Below, piece after piece: positions 7,435-16,423 of a stretch of 56,058 nucleotides of DNA. Source of the stretch: Candidatus Phocaeicola excrementigallinarum (GTDB taxonomy: Bacteria; Bacteroidota; Bacteroidia; Bacteroidales; Bacteroidaceae); the NCBI GenBank assembly GCA_019120125.1, contig DWVR01000009.1, positions 1 to 56,058 of the forward strand, in the 5' to 3' direction. Every line of letters starts with the position of its first letter. The first letter of the stretch is position 1. The notes under the pieces are model-generated. The model was not told the DNA's origin. It did not search any database and saw nothing but the letters and a program-made list of their open reading frames with translations. Both the position numbers and the translations under genes were made by a program.

Positions 7435-8488
7435 ACTCGATTATTTTTGAATTAAAGGTTTCTTCCTCATTGTATAAAAAACGCACTTCCACGGGAAGTG
7501 TATGTATATAGGGTTTGAGCCATTCGGACAGAGCCGGATGGGAGACCAGGCGTGCCGCGTCCTTCTCGGTGGTAACGATCAGTCTCTTCATGCCGGAAAG
7601 CTGGCGGAATTCCGTTTCCAGCCTCTTCATGTCGTCCGCACTGAATACATGGTGGTCGGGATAGACCAGCGGCGTCACTTTCCGGCAACGTGTTCCGAGC
7701 GTCTCTGTCAGCATGGCAGGCGAGGCGATTCCGGTGAGCAGCAGGATTTCCTCTTCGTGTATGTCCGACAGGCTTCTTGGAGGGGTGTCTGCAAACAACG
7801 GTTCCAGATTCCCGTAAGCCAGTGTGGTGAAGAACAGATCCTGACGCGGCTCCAGATGAAGTTTCCGGCGTATCCGCTCCCGCTCTTCCGTACCCATGTC
7901 CGCCGGACATTTGGTCACGATAACCATGTCGGCGCGTCTCAATCCGCAGGCAGGCTCACGCAACCGGCCCGCAGGCATCAGCACATCCCGGTAGACCGGA
8001 CGGCGGTAATCCGTCAGTACAATAGAAAGTCCCGGCCGCACGTAGCGGTGCTGGAACGCGTCATCGAGCACAATCACCTCAATGTTCTTGTCCGCGCACA
8101 TAAGGTGCCCGATGCCTTCGCAACGTCTCTCGTCTACCGCGACCGTCACATCGGGAAACTTCCGGAACATCTGATAAGGCTCATCGCCTATCTTGCTTGC
8201 GGTGACATTCCCGTCCGCCACCACGAATCCCTTCGTGGCCCGCCCATACCCCCGGCTCAACGTAGCAATCCGGAACCTATGACGGAGCAGGCGGACCAGA
8301 TATTCCGTATGGGGAGTCTTTCCCGTGCCGCCTACCGTAAGATTACCGATGCAGATCACCGGAAGCGGGAACTCACGGGAGGGCAGCACGCCCCAGTCGA
8401 ACAACCTGTTGCGTACGGCCACCCCTGTTCCATAGAGCAGGCTGAAAGGGTACAGCCCCCACCATATTCTCGGCCTCTGCCCGCTCAT
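7391..8488 (-). CDS. lpxK: Tetraacyldisaccharide 4'-kinase
   Basis: The protein has 365 residues. An N-terminal hydrophobic patch (LYPFSLLYGTGVAVRNRLF) associates it with the membrane. It is followed by the Walker A-like motif VGGTGKTPHTEYLVRLL, then RGYGR, the DDAFQHR motif and the conserved D-Y-R-R-P segment of LpxK. It transfers phosphate from ATP to the 4' position of the lipid A disaccharide at the inner face of the cytoplasmic membrane. Its ATG overlaps the stop of sppA by four bases (ATGA at 8485-8488). Its 3' end overlaps the PNP gene by 44 bp. Confidence 0.95.
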   Translation of the reverse strand: MSGQRPRIWWGLYPFSLLYGTGVAVRNRLFDWGVLPSREFPLPVICIGNLTVGGTGKTPHTEYLVRLLRHRFRIATLSRGYGRATKGFVVADGNVTASKIGDEPYQMFRKFPDVTVAVDERRCEGIGHLMCADKNIEVIVLDDAFQHRYVRPGLSIVLTDYRRPVYRDVLMPAGRLREPACGLRRADMVIVTKCPADMGTEERERIRRKLHLEPRQDLFFTTLAYGNLEPLFADTPPRSLSDIHEEEILLLTGIASPAMLTETLGTRCRKVTPLVYPDHHVFSADDMKRLETEFRQLSGMKRLIVTTEKDAARLVSHPALSEWLKPYIHTLPVEVRFLYNEEETFNSKIIEYVRKDSRNSSLHQG

Positions 8489-10254
8489 CGGATATGCAAG
8501 TCAAACGGCATACGTGCCTGCAGGCGGTCCATCCTGCCCACATTCTCCAGCATCCGGAAGCCACTGTAATAGCCACCGAAACTTTCTTCCATCCGGCTAT
8601 GGATATAACGGTCGGCCTTGGTATTCATCAGACTGGTAAAGAAATCCTCTTTACGGGGATAGCTTACCAGATTATATTCTTCCGTTCCGCTCAACTCCGC
8701 GGCCAGATCCACCGCATCGTCTATTCCTCCCAACTCATCCACCAGATTCAGTTCTTTGGCCATCGCTCCGGTCCACACACGGCCTTCCGCGATCTTCTTG
8801 ATGGAATCCACCGACATTCCGCGTCCGTCGGCACAACGCTTCGTGAAAAGCTCATATCCCCGGTCCACCATATTCTGTATCAAGGCACCCTCCTCTTCGT
8901 CCAACGGGCGTCCCATACTTCCAAGGTCGGCCAGTCTGTTGGTCTTCACGCCGTCGAAATGCAGTCCGAGCTTGTCCGTAAGCAGTCCGGACGCGTCCGG
9001 AATCAGGCCGAAGATGCCGATAGAGCCGGTCAGTGTGGCAGGTTCCGCCACAATCTTCGAGGCCGCGCAGGAAATGTAATATCCGCCCGACGCGGCATAG
9101 TCGCCCATCGAGACCACCACAGGTTTCTCTTCCTTCAGCAAAGAGACCTCACGCCAGATCTGTTCGGAACCGTAGGCGCTGCCACCCGGAGAGTTCACAC
9201 GCAGCACCACCGCCTTCACATGTTCGTCCTCACGCAAGTCGCGGAGATCCTTGATGACCTTCTCCGAATTGATTCCCTCATCGTAGGACGAGGACATGCC
9301 GTTGTCAATCTCTCCATACGCATAATATACGGCAATGATATTGCCACTCTTGTTCTTTGGCTTGTCGGCCGCCACATTGATCATGTCATCAAGCGTCAGG
9401 GTAGCCAGACGCTCGTCCTCTTCGGCCCCGGCCAGCGATTTGAGATAAGCCAGCACCTCGTCCTTATACATCAGCGTATCCGCCAGTCCGCATTCCACAT
9501 AAGCCTCGGCCGCCTGGAAGTCCATATTCCGGTCGGCCAGCAGGTTCAGCGAATCCACACTCATCTTCCGTGATTCCGCCACATCGTCCATCATCTCTCC
9601 CCAAATGGAACTGATGAAAGCCAGTGTCTGCTCCCGGTTGGCGGGACTCATCTCCGTACCGATGAAAGGCTCCACCGCCGACTTGTAGGTGCCCACACGG
9701 AACACCTGCATCTTCACGCCGACCTTTGCCAGCAGGTCCTTATAGAACATGCTTTCCGCAGCCAGTCCATGCCAGGAAAGACTTCCCGCAGGGTTCACGA
9801 TCACCTTGTCGGCCACACTGGCCAGATAGTAACTTCCCTGGGTATACGTGTCGCCATACGCCACCACGAACTTCCCGCTCTCCTTAAAGTCGGCCAGAGC
9901 ATCACGTATCTCCTGCAACGAGGCACTGGAGCAGGCCAGCGCCCCGGCGTTCAGGTAGATACCCTTGATCTTACCACTCTCTTTCGCCTTGCGGATGGAA
10001 CTCAGGATGTCGTCCAGACCGTGACGGGAAGAGACCTTGTCGGAAAACAACTGATCGAACGGATTCGACTGGCAGCGTTCAGACACGGTCCCCTTCAGGT
10101 CGAGCACGAATACGGAATTGTTCCTCACCACGGTTTCTGTGGATGAGGTCGCCAGCATGCCGGCCATCATGGTGATGCCGACAATTGCGAACAGGACTCC
10201 ACAAACCAGCACACCAACAATTGTGGCAAGTGTGCTTCTAAAAAATTCTTTCAT
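8485..10254 (-). CDS. sppA: Signal peptide peptidase SppA, 67-kDa type
   Basis: The protein has 589 residues and the double-domain layout of long SppA. An N-terminal membrane anchor lies at about 9-33, followed by two S49 peptidase-fold repeats. The catalytic lysine (Lys191 in GTYKSAVEPF) is in the first repeat and the catalytic serine (Ser389 in GDYAASGGYYIS) in the second. It degrades cleaved signal peptides in the cytoplasmic membrane. It overlaps lpxK by 4 bp downstream and lies 21 bp after sufE. Its length and motifs match E. coli SppA well. Confidence 0.95.
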   Translation of the reverse strand: MKEFFRSTLATIVGVLVCGVLFAIVGITMMAGMLATSSTETVVRNNSVFVLDLKGTVSERCQSNPFDQLFSDKVSSRHGLDDILSSIRKAKESGKIKGIYLNAGALACSSASLQEIRDALADFKESGKFVVAYGDTYTQGSYYLASVADKVIVNPAGSLSWHGLAAESMFYKDLLAKVGVKMQVFRVGTYKSAVEPFIGTEMSPANREQTLAFISSIWGEMMDDVAESRKMSVDSLNLLADRNMDFQAAEAYVECGLADTLMYKDEVLAYLKSLAGAEEDERLATLTLDDMINVAADKPKNKSGNIIAVYYAYGEIDNGMSSSYDEGINSEKVIKDLRDLREDEHVKAVVLRVNSPGGSAYGSEQIWREVSLLKEEKPVVVSMGDYAASGGYYISCAASKIVAEPATLTGSIGIFGLIPDASGLLTDKLGLHFDGVKTNRLADLGSMGRPLDEEEGALIQNMVDRGYELFTKRCADGRGMSVDSIKKIAEGRVWTGAMAKELNLVDELGGIDDAVDLAAELSGTEEYNLVSYPRKEDFFTSLMNTKADRYIHSRMEESFGGYYSGFRMLENVGRMDRLQARMPFDLHIR

Positions 10255-10275
10255 GTCAGATTTGTCATTAAACGG

Positions 10276-10707
10276 TTATTTTTCCTCCATTTTTGTCTTG
10301 AAAGCCAAGGCATACATGCGTATCTGCTTCACCATGGCCAGCAGTCCGTTGCTGCGTGTGGGCGAGAGATGCTCCCTTAGTCCGATCTCGTCGATGAAGT
10401 GAAGGTCGGCATTCAGGATCTCGTCCGGAGTATGTCCGGAAAGGACCTTGACCAGCAGGGCGATGATGCCCTTCACAATCAGCGCGTCACTTTCAGCCTG
10501 AAACACCACCTTTCCGTCCACAAGGTCAGCCTGCAGCCATACCCTGCTCTGGCATCCGTCTATCAGGTTCTGGTCGGTCTTGTATTCCGGCGACAGAGGA
10601 GCCTGTTCATTCCCCAAGTCAATCAATAATTGGTATTTGTCCATCCAGTCATCGAAGTCACTGAACTCCTCGATCACTTCGTCCTGCAATTCGTCAATTG
10701 TCTTCAT
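10276..10707 (-). CDS. sufE: SufE-family cysteine desulfurase partner
   Basis: This 143-residue protein has the SufE core. The active cysteine is Cys52 in IDGCQSRVWL, followed by the S-D-A-L-I-V-K-G-I-I-A-L-L helix and the LSPTRSNGLLAM motif. SufE accepts persulfide sulfur from SufS-type desulfurases and passes it to the iron-sulfur scaffold. The other suf genes are not in the window, so the gene is detached from its pathway operon, as is common in Bacteroidales. It sits second in the minus-strand operon between the cyclase-like lipoprotein and sppA. Confidence 0.94.
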   Translation of the reverse strand: MKTIDELQDEVIEEFSDFDDWMDKYQLLIDLGNEQAPLSPEYKTDQNLIDGCQSRVWLQADLVDGKVVFQAESDALIVKGIIALLVKVLSGHTPDEILNADLHFIDEIGLREHLSPTRSNGLLAMVKQIRMYALAFKTKMEEK

Positions 10708-10754
10708 GTCTTATATTCTGTTTTTTGATTATCCGATTTTACCACGGAAATTGT

Positions 10755-11759
10755 TCACTGTTCATTATATATCACTCCCATCACCGTCTGTCCGACCGCC
10801 TGCAGGGTCGCCTTGTCAATGTGCTCCATCGTGTCGTCCACGGTGTGCCACGTAGGGTTGAAGCCCGTGCTCCCGTTCATGTCATAATGAATGATGTCCA
10901 CACACGGTATCTGCCGGTAACGGTTCACGTACACATGGTCGTCGGTCACTTCTCCTCCTTCTTCCTTCACGAAATAACGTCCGTAGCCGAGCCTTTCGGC
11001 CATGTTCCAGATCTTCTTCATGGCGTTGTGGGCCGTACGTGCCGAATAGCCTTCGTAAAAGAAAGTCGCGTCTTTTCCGCCCACCATATCCAGCAGGATA
11101 CCGAAGCGCGCCTTATAGTCGCTTACATGAGGTATGCGGCCCCAGTATTGCGAGCCGAGACACCAGGTGTCCTGCTTGTACATCCCTTTATAGAATTCAG
11201 GAATGCCGTAGTCCTCCGCGTCGAAGAAAGCGATGTCGATGCCGATTTCCGGCGCCTTCATCTGGATTTGCCGGGCTATCTCCAGCAACACCCCCACTCC
11301 GCTGGCCCCGTCATTGGCCCCGTCGATGGGTGTGCGATGATATTTCTCCTCATCCTGGTCAGCATACGGACGACTGTCCCAGTGCGCGCAGAGCAGCACT
11401 CTTTTCCTGGTTTCAGGCTTATAGGCTCCCACGATGTTGCGGCCCTTCAGGATGGTCCCGTCGTAAGCTATAAGTTCCGCGTTCTGCTCATACACTTCCG
11501 CGCCGAACCGTCTCAGTTGTGCGGCCAGATAGTCCCCACATGCCTTATGGGCCGCAGAGTTCGGCACACGCGGACCGAATCCCACTTGCGCATCGATATA
11601 TGAATAGGCGCTGTCGGCATTGAAGGCCGGCGCCTGGATGAAGGTCCGGGTGCCGGCCTCCTCCGTCTGCGTGCTGTTCTTCTTGCTGCTTCCGCACGAC
11701 AGCAGCGCGGCTCCGGCCAAAGGGAGACACATCACCCACAGATTCTTAAATATTCTCAT
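10755..11759 (-). CDS. M28-family lipoprotein, glutaminyl-peptide cyclotransferase-like
   Basis: The protein has 334 residues and a lipobox (GAALLSC, Cys22), so it is predicted to be membrane-anchored outside the cytoplasm. The M28 fold shows CAHWDSRPYADQD, GANDGASGVGVLLEIAR, FDAEDYGIP and a late HTVDDTMEHID. These are the zinc-binding and general-base positions shared by M28 aminopeptidases and glutaminyl cyclases. The family in Bacteroidales includes enzymes that cyclise N-terminal glutamine to pyroglutamate on exported proteins after signal peptidase cleavage. Cyclase rather than peptidase activity is therefore likely, but not proven here. It is first in the six-gene operon that includes sppA and lpxK, which suits an envelope role. 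Confidence 0.85.
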   Translation of the reverse strand: MRIFKNLWVMCLPLAGAALLSCGSSKKNSTQTEEAGTRTFIQAPAFNADSAYSYIDAQVGFGPRVPNSAAHKACGDYLAAQLRRFGAEVYEQNAELIAYDGTILKGRNIVGAYKPETRKRVLLCAHWDSRPYADQDEEKYHRTPIDGANDGASGVGVLLEIARQIQMKAPEIGIDIAFFDAEDYGIPEFYKGMYKQDTWCLGSQYWGRIPHVSDYKARFGILLDMVGGKDATFFYEGYSARTAHNAMKKIWNMAERLGYGRYFVKEEGGEVTDDHVYVNRYRQIPCVDIIHYDMNGSTGFNPTWHTVDDTMEHIDKATLQAVGQTVMGVIYNEQ

Positions 11760-11821
11760 GTCAACTGTTAAATTTTAAAGGTTATCAATCTACCGTTTTC
11801 AGAGGCCGGAGACGCCCTGAA

Positions 11822-11909
11822 AAAACGCCTTGACGTTTTAAGGGAAACGCCCTGTTGTTCCGGTCAAAACGTCAAGGCGTTTTGACTAAAATGTCCTGAC
11901 GTTTTTCCA
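11822..11909. repeat. Array of four 22-bp palindromic units (locus 1)
   Basis: Four head-to-tail units of exactly 22 bp occupy 11822-11843, 11844-11865, 11866-11887 and 11888-11909. Each is an 18-bp near-palindromic core plus a 4-bp linker. The cores are AAAACGCCTTGACGTTTT, GAAACGCCCTGTTGTTCC, AAAACGTCAAGGCGTTTT and AAAATGTCCTGACGTTTT. Unit 3 is the exact reverse complement of unit 1, so a large hairpin can form. The array lies 62 bp upstream of the six-gene minus-strand operon. The rest of the 311-bp gap (11910-12070) holds a weak hairpin (GTAAGAA/TTCTTAC, 11993-12024) and nothing else I can name. Confidence 0.85.
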
Positions 11910-12070
11910 ACGGCTCCACAAGGGGCTGTAACGGGTCTGAAAGAGCTTCCGGCCACTCTGAAGTTTCGTGCGTAAAGTTATAACTAATTTATGTAAGAAG
12001 TCCGTTTTTCCCCGTTTTTCTTACGAAATCATGCACTATCCCCAAAGCACGCCGCTCCGGATCCCCATGT

Positions 12071-13855
12071 TCACACACGGGGACATACGCGGATTCCGTG
12101 TTCCTGCACTTCCTCCATGATCCGCAGGAAATTACCTCCCCAGATTTTCCGGATGTCCTCCTCACTGTAACGCTCGAACAGGAGCTGTCGGGTGAGATTG
12201 ATGAGTTCCGACGAATCGTTACAGCCGATTATCCCTCCGTCCCCGTCGAAGTCGGTACCGATGCCTACATGGTCAATGCCCATCACGTTCACGGCATGAT
12301 GCAGATGTTCTATCGCGTCGCGGACGGTAACCTCACCGTCCGAACGGAGGAATCCGCCGTACAGACAGATCTGCACGGTCCCCCCCTTCCGGGCAATCGC
12401 CTTCAACTGTTCGTCCGTCAGATTCCGCGGATGGTCGCAGAGACTGCGGCAGGAAGAGTGTGAGCAGACCACCGGCACGGAGCTTATCTCCAGCGTATCA
12501 TAAAAGGTACGCTCTCCCGCATGCGACAGGTCGACCATCATGCCCACCCGGTTCATTTCCCGGATCACCTTCTCGCCGAACCCGCTGACTCCCAGATTTC
12601 CGTCATTATAGCGTGCGGAGCCGCAGATGTCGTTGTTCCCGTTGTGGCAGAGCGTCATGTAGACCACCCCTCTCCGACGGAACCGCTCCACATTGCCCAG
12701 ATCCTTTCCGATGGCGTATCCGTTCTCTATGCCCAGCATGATGGCTTTCTTACCCTCCCGTTTCAGGCGATAGAGGTCAGAAGGCTTGCAGGCGATGTCT
12801 ACGGCCGTACAGTTCATCGCCACCATCTCCTCAATCCCGTCAAGCAACTGGTCGGCTTTCGCCGTGGCCGCCGCCAGTGCCTCCTCCGTGCGCTCCCTTT
12901 GGGGCAGGTAGGCCACCATGATGGTCGCGTCCTGCCGTCCTTCGGTCATCTTGTGGAGATCGACCTTGATTTGCGGATCGCGTGTGGCGAAGTTGATGTG
13001 CCTGTCGAAGAACATCGGAGTGTCGCAATGCGTGTCGAGGGTCAGCAGACGGCTGTGCACACGCTTGGCCGCACGGAAATACTTCGCCTCCTTGACGAGC
13101 CATCCGAAAAGAGGCATCATACACTTGTTCCTGTCGGAAAGGATGAAGCATTCCGGATGCCATTGCACACCCAGCATCGGTTTGCATTCCGTACTCTCGA
13201 TGGCTTCGATGATTCCGTCGGGTGCCGTCGCGGAAATCCGGAAACCGGGTGCGGGAGCTTTGACCGCCTGATGATGGAAAGAGTTAACCGGAAGTTTTCC
13301 GGTCCGCATGATCCGGTACAGGAGACTGTCGGCCGCGATGTCCACCGTATGCGAGGGAAAGGCACGGTCCATGTCCTGACTGTGCTTGAGCAGATTGCCG
13401 GGCGCCTCGGTATAGATGTCCTGATAGAGGGAACCTCCCAACGCCGCGTTCATCACCTGTATGCCCCGGCATATCCCGAGCATGGGAATCTGGCGGTTAG
13501 CGGCCAGGCGCGTCAGCATCAGTTCCTGACGGTCACGGTAAGGGTTCACGCTGTGGAGTCCCTGAATGGGCTCTTCATGCAGGAAAAGCGGATTGATGTC
13601 ACCTCCTCCGGTAAGCAGGATGCCGTCCACCGCATCGAGGGTGTTGACCAGCAGGTCCGTATCCTCATAAGGAGGAATGACGAGCGGAACGCCTCCCGCC
13701 TGGATGACGGACTGGTAATAGCCTTGTGCGAGCGAGAGGTTGCCTTCGTTGAAATTGCCGGTGATCCCGATCAGAGGAGCTTCCCGATGGTTCGGGAAAC
13801 GATTGTGCAGAACGGCACAATCGGCGTCTATATCAAAAGAGAAAGTTGTTGCCAT
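12071..13855 (-). CDS. Fused C26 gamma-glutamyl hydrolase-like amidotransferase and M19 dipeptidase
   Basis: One 594-residue frame contains two enzymes. Residues about 25-255 are a class I glutamine amidotransferase of the peptidase C26/PuuD type, with the triad visible as Cys129 (LGICRGIQVMNAA), His233 and Glu235 (GVQWHPE). Residues about 265-590 are an M19 renal-dipeptidase-like metalloprotease with DTHCDTP (His276, Asp278), LGIENGYAIG, DLSHAG and GIGTDFDGD zinc-site motifs. PuuD-type domains cleave gamma-glutamyl bonds and M19 enzymes cleave dipeptides, so the fusion could take gamma-glutamyl peptides fully apart. No signal peptide is evident. It is divergent from ptb. Confidence 0.88.
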   Translation of the reverse strand: MATTFSFDIDADCAVLHNRFPNHREAPLIGITGNFNEGNLSLAQGYYQSVIQAGGVPLVIPPYEDTDLLVNTLDAVDGILLTGGGDINPLFLHEEPIQGLHSVNPYRDRQELMLTRLAANRQIPMLGICRGIQVMNAALGGSLYQDIYTEAPGNLLKHSQDMDRAFPSHTVDIAADSLLYRIMRTGKLPVNSFHHQAVKAPAPGFRISATAPDGIIEAIESTECKPMLGVQWHPECFILSDRNKCMMPLFGWLVKEAKYFRAAKRVHSRLLTLDTHCDTPMFFDRHINFATRDPQIKVDLHKMTEGRQDATIMVAYLPQRERTEEALAAATAKADQLLDGIEEMVAMNCTAVDIACKPSDLYRLKREGKKAIMLGIENGYAIGKDLGNVERFRRRGVVYMTLCHNGNNDICGSARYNDGNLGVSGFGEKVIREMNRVGMMVDLSHAGERTFYDTLEISSVPVVCSHSSCRSLCDHPRNLTDEQLKAIARKGGTVQICLYGGFLRSDGEVTVRDAIEHLHHAVNVMGIDHVGIGTDFDGDGGIIGCNDSSELINLTRQLLFERYSEEDIRKIWGGNFLRIMEEVQEHGIRVCPRV

Positions 13856-13880
13856 ACGTTAAATGTTTGGTGTATGCTGA

Positions 13881-13919
13881 CAAATATAGAGATTTATCCA
13901 AATAATTTTCGCATATTTG
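13881..13919. promoter_or_regulatory. Divergent promoter region between the fused peptidase and ptb
   Basis: A minus-strand TATATTTG (13881-13888) points to the fused peptidase gene 26 nt away. A plus-strand CATATTTG (13912-13919) is a near match to TAnnTTTG and points to ptb 16 nt away. The 79-bp gap holds both start signals. Confidence 0.5.
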
Positions 13920-13934
13920 TTTAAAATCTAAGAT

Positions 13935-14852
13935 ATGGAACAGATCCAGACACTCTCCGCATTAGTCAACAGCTTACGCTCCAGAGGAATACGGCGGAAG
14001 GTGGCGGTGGTATGCCCCAATGACCCTCACACGGAATACGTCATCATACGCAGTCTGAGGGAAGAGATTGCGGAATATCTCCTGGTCACCGACTCGGCGC
14101 ACATGGACATGGCCTGGCATTTGTGGTCGGCCTCGCCTGACTACATCCGGATTTATGAGGCATCCACTCCCGACGACGCGGCGGCACTGGCGGTCCAGCT
14201 GATCAGAACGGGCGAGGCCGACATCCTGATGAAAGGACTGATCAATACGGACAACCTGTTGCGGGCGGTGCTGAAAAAGGGGACGGGACTGCTTCCCGAA
14301 GGCGGAGTGCTGAGCCATGTGGCGGTAGCCCAGATTCCATTATACCATAAACTGTTGTTTTTCTCGGACGCGGCCGTCATCCCACGCCCGACCCTTGAGC
14401 AGTACCGGGCCATGATCCGGAACGACATCCTGGTGTGCAAGGCATTCGGAAACGACGAGCCGCGCGTCGCCTTGATACATTGCACGGAAAAGACCAGTGA
14501 AAAGTTTCCTCACACCCTGAGCTACGTGAAACTGAAGGAAGAAGCCGGACAAGGCCTGTTCGGGCGTATGTTCATCGACGGACCGATGGACGCCAAGACG
14601 GCCTGCGACAAGCATAGCGGAGACATAAAGGGACTGTCGTCGCCGGTGGTCGGCAACGCGGACATCCTGATTTTCCCGAACATCGAGTCGGGAAACACCT
14701 TCTACAAGACCTTGTCGCTTTTCGGCGACGCCAACATCGCCGGTATGCTGACGGGGACTGTCGCGCCGGTAGTGGTTCCCTCACGAAGTGACTCCGGCAA
14801 TTCCAAATACTATAGCCTGGCATTGGCTTGTCTGGTGAACTTGAGAAACTGA
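13935..14852 (+). CDS. ptb: Phosphate butyryltransferase
   Basis: The protein has 305 residues of the phosphate acetyl/butyryltransferase family: VAVVCPNDPHTEYVI near the N terminus, ADILMKGLINTDNLLRAVL, the KGLSSPVVGNADILIFPNIE segment and a C-terminal GTVAPVVVPSRSDS. It exchanges CoA for phosphate on butyryl-CoA or a branched short-chain acyl-CoA. The next gene is butyrate kinase, 69 bp downstream, so the two convert acyl-CoA to the free acid while making ATP. The exact acyl group cannot be read from the sequence; in Bacteroidales it may be isobutyrate or isovalerate. Confidence 0.93.
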   Translation: MEQIQTLSALVNSLRSRGIRRKVAVVCPNDPHTEYVIIRSLREEIAEYLLVTDSAHMDMAWHLWSASPDYIRIYEASTPDDAAALAVQLIRTGEADILMKGLINTDNLLRAVLKKGTGLLPEGGVLSHVAVAQIPLYHKLLFFSDAAVIPRPTLEQYRAMIRNDILVCKAFGNDEPRVALIHCTEKTSEKFPHTLSYVKLKEEAGQGLFGRMFIDGPMDAKTACDKHSGDIKGLSSPVVGNADILIFPNIESGNTFYKTLSLFGDANIAGMLTGTVAPVVVPSRSDSGNSKYYSLALACLVNLRN

Positions 14853-14921
14853 CCAGGGGAGCCAGAGTGATCATCCGCAAAAGCATTGACTTTGACCACT
14901 GAAATAAAATACCTAATGACC

Positions 14922-15989
14922 ATGAGAATACTAGTAATCAACCCAGGATCCACCTCCACCAAACTGGCCGTCTACGACGAGAACGGAGCATTGTGGAGAG
15001 AAAGCATTTCCCATCCCGCCACAGAACTGGCGCAGTTCCATCACATAAACGAGCAATATGATTACCGCAAGCGGCATGTAAGGGAGACGCTGGAAAAAGC
15101 GGGAATGATCGACGGATTCGATGCGGTGGTGGCGCGGGGAGGCTTGTTGAGGCCCACCCCCGGAGGAGTATACCGGATTGACGGACGTATCAAGCACGAC
15201 CTCTGGCATGCCGACATGGAACACGCGTCCAACCTGGCGGCATGGATCGCCGATGAGATAGCTGCCGGAACCGGATGTCCCGCCTATATCGCCGACCCGG
15301 TAGTGACGGATGAGCTCTGCGACATCGCCCGTCTGACCGGAATCCCGGAAATACCCCGCATCTCCGCATTCCATGCGTTGAACAGCCGGGCGGTCTCACG
15401 CAAGTACGCGGCCCGTATCGGGAAAGAATACGAGGAACTGAATCTGGTGGTGGCCCATCTGGGAGGAGGAATCTCGGTCAGCGCGCATCATTACGGCAGA
15501 GTCATCGACGTGAACAACGCGCTCAACGGTGAGGGACCTTTCAGTCCGGAACGTGCCGGAACCGTCCCGGCCCGCCAGCTGGCAGACCTTTGCTTCAGCG
15601 GGAAATACACCCATCGGGAGATACGGAAAATGTTGAACGGGCGCGGAGGACTGTTTGCCTATCTTGGGACCACCGATGTGGAGAATATCGTGCGGCAGAT
15701 ACATGCCGGTGCGGAAAAACACCGGCTGGTGCTGGATGCCATGCTCTATACCGTGGCCAAAGAAATAGGAGCCATGCACGTGGCACTCCACGGGCAGACG
15801 GACGCCATCATCCTGACGGGAGGCATCGCCTTCAATGGCTATTGCGTCGATGCGCTGCGTGAATGGACAGAAAGACTGGCCCCGGTTGTGGTGATTCCCG
15901 GTGAGGACGAGATGGGTGCGCTGGCCGCCAACGCGATAGGAGCCTTGAAAGGCACTCTGCCTCTACAGGAATACAATCCCAAGGATTGA
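14922..15989 (+). CDS. buk: Butyrate kinase
   Basis: From the ATG at 14922 the protein has 355 residues and starts MRILVINPGSTSTKLAVYD, the standard ASKHA-fold start for butyrate kinase. An ATG two codons upstream and an in-frame TTG further up are less likely. Other motifs are VVARGGLLRPTPGGVY, HLGGGISVSAHHYGRVIDVN, GPFSPERAGTVP and ILTGGIAFN. It transfers phosphate from butyryl-phosphate to ADP and completes the ptb-buk fermentation branch. A strong hairpin follows 28 bp after the stop. Confidence 0.94.
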   Translation: MRILVINPGSTSTKLAVYDENGALWRESISHPATELAQFHHINEQYDYRKRHVRETLEKAGMIDGFDAVVARGGLLRPTPGGVYRIDGRIKHDLWHADMEHASNLAAWIADEIAAGTGCPAYIADPVVTDELCDIARLTGIPEIPRISAFHALNSRAVSRKYAARIGKEYEELNLVVAHLGGGISVSAHHYGRVIDVNNALNGEGPFSPERAGTVPARQLADLCFSGKYTHREIRKMLNGRGGLFAYLGTTDVENIVRQIHAGAEKHRLVLDAMLYTVAKEIGAMHVALHGQTDAIILTGGIAFNGYCVDALREWTERLAPVVVIPGEDEMGALAANAIGALKGTLPLQEYNPKD

Positions 15990-16017
15990 CCGGACCGGAA
16001 AAAGGACATGACAAAAA

Positions 16018-16062
16018 GGGACTGTCTTGAACCGGAATCCGGATTCCGGTTCAAGACAGCCC
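16018..16062. terminator. Long bidirectional hairpin terminator
   Basis: Arms 16018-16040 and 16041-16062 (CTTGAACCGGAATCC and its complement, flanked by GGG/CCC with one bulged A) form an almost perfect stem of about 22 bp. It sits between the convergent buk and DUF4491 genes. Confidence 0.85.
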
Positions 16063-16090
16063 TCTTCATGTGTGTCCAATTAAAGGAGAC

Positions 16091-16423
16091 TCACTGGTCC
16101 TTTTCTGTCTCATATTCATGTTTCCGGGCAGGATTCATCGGAAACCATCCTTTCAGAACCCTTCCACGCTGCTCGAATATCTCCTTGATACTCCAGAAAG
16201 AAGAGAAGGAGAACACTCCCAGCAGGGATGAAATCAGGATATCGCCCACCAGCAGTGACAGGACAATGCCCGTAATCCCCAAAAGAAGGAAGACCCACCA
16301 GCACCGTGTCCCCCAATAATATTCCGCCTTGATCACGATCGGATGAAACAGTCCGATGATAAGGAAAGTGCATATCCCTATCACCACCCCACCGATATGC
16401 AGTGAGCCAAGCCAGTCCATCAT
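16091..16423 (-). CDS. DUF4491-type small membrane protein
   Basis: The protein has 110 residues and three hydrophobic segments: about 9-28 (VVIGICTFLIIGLFHPIVIK), 43-62 (WVFLLLGITGIVLSLLVGDI) and 63-78. It also has the E-Y-Y-W-G-T-R-C-W-W segment and a charged C-terminal tail. This pattern fits DUF4491, a Bacteroidetes family of unknown function. Its ATG overlaps the stop of the Lrp gene (ATGA), so the two form an operon and are translationally coupled. An inner-membrane location is expected. Confidence 0.75.
   Translation of the reverse strand: MMDWLGSLHIGGVVIGICTFLIIGLFHPIVIKAEYYWGTRCWWVFLLLGITGIVLSLLVGDILISSLLGVFSFSSFWSIKEIFEQRGRVLKGWFPMNPARKHEYETEKDQ

Noticed and set aside
11822..11909. 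CRISPR-like array
   Set aside because: The 22-bp units are contiguous with only 4-bp linkers, there are no unique spacers, and no cas gene is present.
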